NCBI GenBank assembly: GCA_041391765.1
Contig: JAWKNJ010000017.1
Span: 82,632-146,631, forward strand
From: SHAN690 sp041391765
GTDB lineage: Bacteria > Bacteroidota > Bacteroidia > Flavobacteriales_G > Salibacteraceae
Reading direction: 5' to 3'
DNA length: 64,000 bases
Shown: positions 60,633-64,000 of the stretch, piece after piece
Layout of the letters: each line of letters opens with the position of its first letter
Numbering within the stretch: the stretch's first letter is position 1
Notes under the pieces: model-generated
Databases searched by the model: none
What the model was told of the DNA's origin: nothing
The model's input: only the letters and a program-made list of their open reading frames with translations
Translations under genes and position numbers: made by a program

Positions 60633-61339
60633 TGGGGAAGAATAAACTCAAAAAGTTCGCTCAAAATGAGACGTTCGCACACATGATTCAGCCCATGGGT
60701 GATGAGGCACTTAAAGGGGCACATCCGCTCAAGGGCAAGTGGAGCGAGGAGTTTGGCAACGATAATCCTATCGTGTTGGAGTTGGCTTGCGGTAAGGGAG
60801 AATATTCTGTTGGAATGGCCCAGATTTATCCGGACAAGAACTTCATTGGCATTGACATAAAAGGTGCACGCATGTTTAGCGGTGCCAGAGCAGTTGAGGA
60901 GAAGGAATTAAAGAACGTACGTTTTCTGCGCACCAAGATTGACTTCATCGCGGGTTTTTTTGGACCAAATGAAGTCAACGAAATCTGGATTTTGTTTGCA
61001 GATCCCCAAATGCAAAAGCCAAAGAAAAGATTGACCAGCCTACTATTCCTAGGCAGGTATGTACAGTTTCTGAAACCTGGAGGAACATTAAATCTTAAAT
61101 CGGATAGCGATGAACTGTATGAGTTCACCCGGGATGAGTCGATCCCAGAGTTCAATTCGGAGGATGTGGAGTTCAACTTTGAAATACAGTTCGATACGAA
61201 CGAGCTTTACGAAAAGGGAATCTTCGAGCTGGACGAAACCTTGCAACAGGTGATGAACATCCGCACGTTCTATGAGCAGATGTGGCTGAAGCAGGGCAAG
61301 AAGATTAAATATTTGAGCTATCAGCTAAAAAAGACTTAG
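60632..61339 (+). CDS. trmB: tRNA (guanine-46-N7)-methyltransferase
   Basis: About 235 residues. VLELACGKGEYSVGMAQIYP is the SAM-binding motif, FIGIDIKGARMFSGARA follows, and FADPQMQKPKKRLTS is the family signature (PDPWxKxRHxKRR in other phyla), adapted to the Bacteroidota pattern. It methylates N7 of G46 in tRNA variable loops. The start is ATG 60632, sharing a base with the SDR stop; the in-frame TTG 60629 is less likely. Confidence 0.94.
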   Translation: MGKNKLKKFAQNETFAHMIQPMGDEALKGAHPLKGKWSEEFGNDNPIVLELACGKGEYSVGMAQIYPDKNFIGIDIKGARMFSGARAVEEKELKNVRFLRTKIDFIAGFFGPNEVNEIWILFADPQMQKPKKRLTSLLFLGRYVQFLKPGGTLNLKSDSDELYEFTRDESIPEFNSEDVEFNFEIQFDTNELYEKGIFELDETLQQVMNIRTFYEQMWLKQGKKIKYLSYQLKKT

Positions 61340-61341
61340 CC

Positions 61342-61713
61342 GTGGAAAATGACTTCTTTGATCAGGTTTACCAAGTCGCACGACTCATTCCAAAAGGTCG
61401 GGTATCGAGCTATGGTGCGATCGGAAAGTATTTAGGCGCAGCCAGATCGGCTCGAATGGTGGGTTGGGCCATGAACAATGCACATGTTCAAATTCCACCT
61501 GTTCCTGCGCATCGGGTGGTCAACAGCCAGGGTTTGTTGACAGGAAAGATGCATTTTGAAACACCGTTCGCCATGCAGGAGCGATTGATGGAAGAAGGGG
61601 TTCGGGTGGAAAATGATAAGGTCGTTGACTTCAAAAAGCTCTTTTGGGATCCGCTGCTCGAGCTCGAAACGGCGTTGACTGCTCTGACAACGCTTTGTTC
61701 AGGTCAATGTTGA
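61342..61713 (+). CDS. MGMT-like (alkyltransferase-like) protein without the catalytic cysteine
   Basis: 123 residues: GRVSSYGAIGKYLGAARSARMVGWAMNN is the helix-turn-helix DNA-binding part of O6-alkylguanine DNA alkyltransferases, and VPAHRVVNSQGLLTG replaces the P-C-H-R active site by P-A-H-R. Such alkyltransferase-like proteins bind alkylated DNA and flag it for nucleotide excision rather than repair it themselves; they commonly have Trp at this site. It lies two bases after trmB with a GTG start. Its C-terminal residues beyond FWDPLLELE overlap the broken GT9 gene on the other strand. Confidence 0.88.
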   Translation: MENDFFDQVYQVARLIPKGRVSSYGAIGKYLGAARSARMVGWAMNNAHVQIPPVPAHRVVNSQGLLTGKMHFETPFAMQERLMEEGVRVENDKVVDFKKLFWDPLLELETALTALTTLCSGQC

Positions 61714-62001
61714 ATACGCCATCCTCAAATCCGCGATTCCCAAGTTGAGGTTGGTCGTTTCTTACAGTCAGCTTCAATCATTGCTGAACCTTCTCCTGGC
61801 AACCAAGGCGCAAAACCGATTTAGGTGGCAAACCAAAGGGAGACGTTCTGTTTCTTAGCGCTGCGCCTATGTGCATAAGTCCGGTGTCGAGTGATCAAAG
61901 TTTGACATTGCTCAATAAGATCGGCGCTTTGCTGGCTGAATATTTTCCGGCAACCATTCCAAATGATTTTCTCCGGATTGTTTTTGCACTTCATTCTCGT
62001 C
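61690..62001 (-). pseudogene. Frameshifted 3' part of the GT9 gene
   Basis: Family landmarks continue past the readable frame in changing frames: IFSQQSADLIEQCQTLIT, HIGAAL-like and KKQNVSLWFAT, then GFAPWLPGEGSAMIEADCKK, GNRGFEDGVFNIDLN. These match the nucleotide-binding C-terminal half of heptosyltransferase-type GT9 enzymes. A TAA follows WFAT, and at least three frame changes are needed. Sequence error is likely. The true end cannot be placed precisely. Confidence 0.6.
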
Positions 62002-62622
62002 TCATCTTCCTTCTCCAAGAAGAACGATCGGCTGATTTAGCTTTTGTGGCCAGCTCAATGATTTGAGGTGTTGTGATCTGCCCGGCATTTGGCCACCAAT
62101 GGCGTAAGTGAGAAATCCTGATTGGAAATTCTGAAGCAGATTGGATATAGGAACTACTTGATCAGTGGGGATCGTGAAATCTAGTCCTAGCCCGTCATCC
62201 TCAACGCCAAGAGGCGCAACGCATCTGAGACAGCGCTGGACAAAGTGACCAATCGGGAGCAACTCCGTTTTGGTATTCACATACAACCACTTTGCGAAAT
62301 TCCGCTTATCAACAGTGAAGTCCATGGCCTTGACAATGCGCTTTACCTGACGCGAACGGAGGTTATTGTGTAAGTCCACCACGTAGTCATAGGTAGTGGA
62401 TTGCAACGCACTCTTTGCTTCTGATACGTGCTTTTCGATGGTAATTACTCGATCTACGTTCGCGTTGGTTTCAACAAGGGACGCGAACTGCTTTTTGGTG
62501 ATGAAGTGAATCTCGACCTCACCATCGAGTTGATGTTTCAATGCACGCAACACAGGAGTGCAGAGCACAATGTCGCCAATGGAGCTGAATCGAATGACCA
62601 ATATTTTGGTTGGTGATGGCAT
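62002..62622 (-). CDS. GT9 (heptosyltransferase-type) glycosyltransferase, N-terminal half
   Basis: 206 readable residues; the expected length is about 330-350. KILVIRFSSIGDIVLCTPVL is the GT9 N-terminal motif, YDYVVDLHNNLRSRQVKRI and KWLYVN follow, then FAIGGQ-like GFLTYAIGGQMPG. Just after that, QITTPQIIELA in a shifted frame and LNQPIVLLGEG back in the first frame show the onset of damage near 62.09 kb. GT9 enzymes add heptose or related sugars to the LPS core at the inner membrane. It is divergent from the GxxExxY gene. Confidence 0.8.
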   Translation of the reverse strand: MPSPTKILVIRFSSIGDIVLCTPVLRALKHQLDGEVEIHFITKKQFASLVETNANVDRVITIEKHVSEAKSALQSTTYDYVVDLHNNLRSRQVKRIVKAMDFTVDKRNFAKWLYVNTKTELLPIGHFVQRCLRCVAPLGVEDDGLGLDFTIPTDQVVPISNLLQNFQSGFLTYAIGGQMPGRSQHLKSLSWPQKLNQPIVLLGEGR

Positions 62623-62632
62623 CAGAAATGGC

Positions 62633-62685
62633 CACTAATGTCACGAATGAACACGAATAATTAGTGTCAATTTGTGTAATTCGTG
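62633..62685. repeat. Hyphenated palindromic array of CACNAAT / ATTNGTG heptamers
   Basis: Three CAC(T/G)AAT units (62633, 62642, 62652) are followed by three inverted units ATTAGTG (62660), ATTTGTG (62670) and ATTCGTG (62679), spaced 8-10 bases. The whole is a 50-plus-base imperfect palindrome just before the GxxExxY gene. It could be a regulatory site, a structured RNA leader or a mobile repeat. Confidence 0.6.
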
Positions 62686-62705
62686 GCTATACTACTTTCG
62701 TCAAG

Positions 62706-63080
62706 ATGGCTGAGCTGGTTTACAAACAGGAAGTTTATGACATCGTTGGAGCCTGCATGGAGGTTCATAAACAGCTTGGTCACGGATTTCTGGAAGCAGT
62801 ATATGGAGATGCACTCGTGATTGAATTTGAGCAACGCAAAATTTCCTACAACCGTGAAGTCAAGTTTGATATTGACTACAAAGGGCAAACCTTGACTCAT
62901 AAATATGTCGCTGATTTTATCGTGTTTAATAAGATTGTACTGGAGATAAAGGCTGCCGCGTTCATTGTGGACGAACATATAGCGCAGTGCCTGAATTATG
63001 TAAAGGCTTCAGGACTTAGACTTGGCGTCATCGTCAACTTTGGAAGAGAGAAAATGGAATACAAAAGACTGATATACTGA
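62706..63080 (+). CDS. GxxExxY protein (PD-(D/E)XK nuclease-like)
   Basis: About 124 residues from ATG 62706 (MAELVYKQEV). The family signature HKQLGHGFLEAVYGDAL gives GxxExxY, followed by the nuclease-core-like strands LTHKYVADFIVFNKIVLEIKAA (Asp ... E-x-K arrangement) and HIAQCLNYVKASGLRLGVIVNFG. Family members are predicted nuclease-fold proteins of unknown role, often adjacent to a palindromic repeat and commonly patchily distributed. An upstream in-frame start exists, but it lies in the palindromic array. It is separated from tatD by two bases. Confidence 0.9.
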   Translation: MAELVYKQEVYDIVGACMEVHKQLGHGFLEAVYGDALVIEFEQRKISYNREVKFDIDYKGQTLTHKYVADFIVFNKIVLEIKAAAFIVDEHIAQCLNYVKASGLRLGVIVNFGREKMEYKRLIY

Positions 63081-63082
63081 CC

Positions 63083-63913
63083 ATGATAGTCGACAGCCAC
63101 GCGCATATTTATTCAGAGGAATTTGACGAGGACTTTGATGCCATGATTCAACGAGCTCGGGAGGCAGGTGTGAATCATTACCTGATGCCGAACGTGGACG
63201 TGGCTAGCATTGAACGATTACATCGAGTGTCAGATCGCTTTCCAGATAATGCCTACCCGATGATGGGTTTGCATCCATGTTCGGTAAAGGAAGAGGACAT
63301 GGAAGACCAACTGGGTGTAGTGGAGCGCCACCTATTCATGCCTGTCCGGAAGTATTACGCGGTTGGGGAAATTGGCATCGATCTGTATTGGGACAAATCC
63401 ACTCTCGATCTTCAAATTCAAGCATTCGAACTCCAAATAAACTGGGCGAAAACGCTTCAGATTCCAATTGTGATTCATGTTCGGGATTCCTTTGAAGAAG
63501 TGCTCCAAATTGTGGATCGCTTGAATGACGATCGCTTGACGGGAGTCTTTCACTGCTTCACAGGCACTAAGTCCCAAGCTGAACACATCATCGAATATGG
63601 TGGATTCAAATTGGGTATAGGTGGTGTGGCCACCTTCAAAAACGGCAAGATTGATCAGTTCATTCACGAGATTGACCTTTCTCACCTCATTTTGGAAACT
63701 GATTCACCATACTTAGCACCAGTGCCGCACAGGGGCAAGCGCAATGAACCGGCCTATGCGGCATTAGTGGCGGAAAAGCTGGCTTCGTGTTATGGTATAT
63801 CCAAAGAAGAAATTGCACGAATCACGACCAAAAACTGCGAGGAACTCTTCAAAATTGAATTCACAACCCATGAAACAGACCTACACGGCCCTATTCCTGC
63901 TGATTTCGATTAG
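63083..63913 (+). CDS. TatD-family metal-dependent DNase
   Basis: 276 residues, slightly long because of about 20 residues after the family's end. Metal and catalytic motifs are in order: DSHAHIYSEEF, MGLHPCSV, VGEIGIDLYWD, IPIVIHVRDSFEE, GVFHCFTGT and LILETDSPYLAPVPHRGKRN. TatD enzymes are cytoplasmic 3'-5' exonucleases or deoxyribonucleases. The stop overlaps the next gene's start by 44 bases in another frame. Confidence 0.92.
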   Translation: MIVDSHAHIYSEEFDEDFDAMIQRAREAGVNHYLMPNVDVASIERLHRVSDRFPDNAYPMMGLHPCSVKEEDMEDQLGVVERHLFMPVRKYYAVGEIGIDLYWDKSTLDLQIQAFELQINWAKTLQIPIVIHVRDSFEEVLQIVDRLNDDRLTGVFHCFTGTKSQAEHIIEYGGFKLGIGGVATFKNGKIDQFIHEIDLSHLILETDSPYLAPVPHRGKRNEPAYAALVAEKLASCYGISKEEIARITTKNCEELFKIEFTTHETDLHGPIPADFD

Positions 63914-64000
63914 CCTTTTGGCGCAAGAAAAGCAGGACACTTCAAAAGTGACCATTGGTGCTTATGCGGATGGATACTATGCTTGGTATGATAACGCCAA
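63870..64000 (+). CDS. Start of a porin-like outer-membrane protein (3' truncated by window edge)
   Basis: ATG 63870 opens a signal peptide (MKQTYTALFLLISISLLAQ) inside the end of tatD; the mature sequence begins VTIGAYADGYYAWYDNA, which resembles the first strand of the BBP2-type beta-barrel porins. The rest lies beyond the window. The call rests on 43 residues only. Confidence 0.6.
   Translation, partial: MKQTYTALFLLISISLLAQEKQDTSKVTIGAYADGYYAWYDNA

Overview
The window is a chromosomal segment of a Bacteroidota bacterium, most likely a free-living (marine-type) member of Flavobacteriales. Evidence: several secreted proteins end in type IX secretion (T9SS) C-terminal sorting domains; promoter-like elements fit TTG-N17-23-TAnnTTTG; the ileS - DksA/TraR-like - lspA order, extended lspA, imelysin lipoprotein, GSCFA protein and PhoBR-linked TonB receptor are all typical of the phylum. 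No rRNA, tRNA, CRISPR array, insertion sequence or prophage was recognised.

Layout. 1-12.5 kb is rich in secreted proteins: the tail of a T9SS cargo gene, an overlapping run of a serine hydrolase and two tandem PQQ-type sugar dehydrogenases, a 1340-residue lamin-tail repeat protein on the other strand, asd, a small lipoprotein, a DUF3817 membrane protein and an M28 peptidase. 12.5-18.9 kb holds housekeeping genes (lspA, a DksA-like regulator, ileS) and a polytopic GT-C-like protein. 18.9-23.3 kb holds two TPR-histidine kinases separated by a RidA gene, most of it broken by frameshifts. 23.4-26.4 kb is a DNA-repair pair (pdeM and an Lhr-like helicase). 26.5-33.9 kb is a tightly overlapping polysaccharide operon: Wzz-like, flippase, two polymerase/ligase proteins, GT4, WecG/TagA-type transferase and a polyprenyl-phosphate sugar transferase. 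34-47 kb mixes envelope genes (coiled-coil protein, 1177-residue outer-membrane protein, oligopeptide-binding lipoprotein, OmpA-like lipoprotein, imelysin, small lipoproteins, LuxE-like protein) with tyrS.

47-57.3 kb looks like one phosphate-acquisition locus: Na/Pi cotransporter and phosphate-selective porin, beta-helix lipoprotein and TonB receptor on the minus strand, with phoB-phoR and a GSCFA gene diverging on the plus strand. Seven-base TTAAC-like direct repeats at exact 11-base phase lie ahead of the porin, the lipoprotein and the TonB/phoB divergent promoter, the geometry of a Pho box. This is the best candidate for a coordinated, little-described system here. 57.4-64 kb holds an ELWxxDGT repeat protein, a MurG-like glycosyltransferase, an SDR enzyme, trmB, an MGMT-like protein, a GT9 transferase, a GxxExxY gene behind a hyphenated palindrome, tatD and the start of a porin.

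Caution on quality: three blocks (about 8.67-9.09, 20.42-23.00 and 61.69-62.09 kb) carry dense frame switches across unrelated genes, with abrupt edges inside otherwise intact genes. Assembly or read errors explain this better than natural decay, so the broken genes there may be intact in the living cell.
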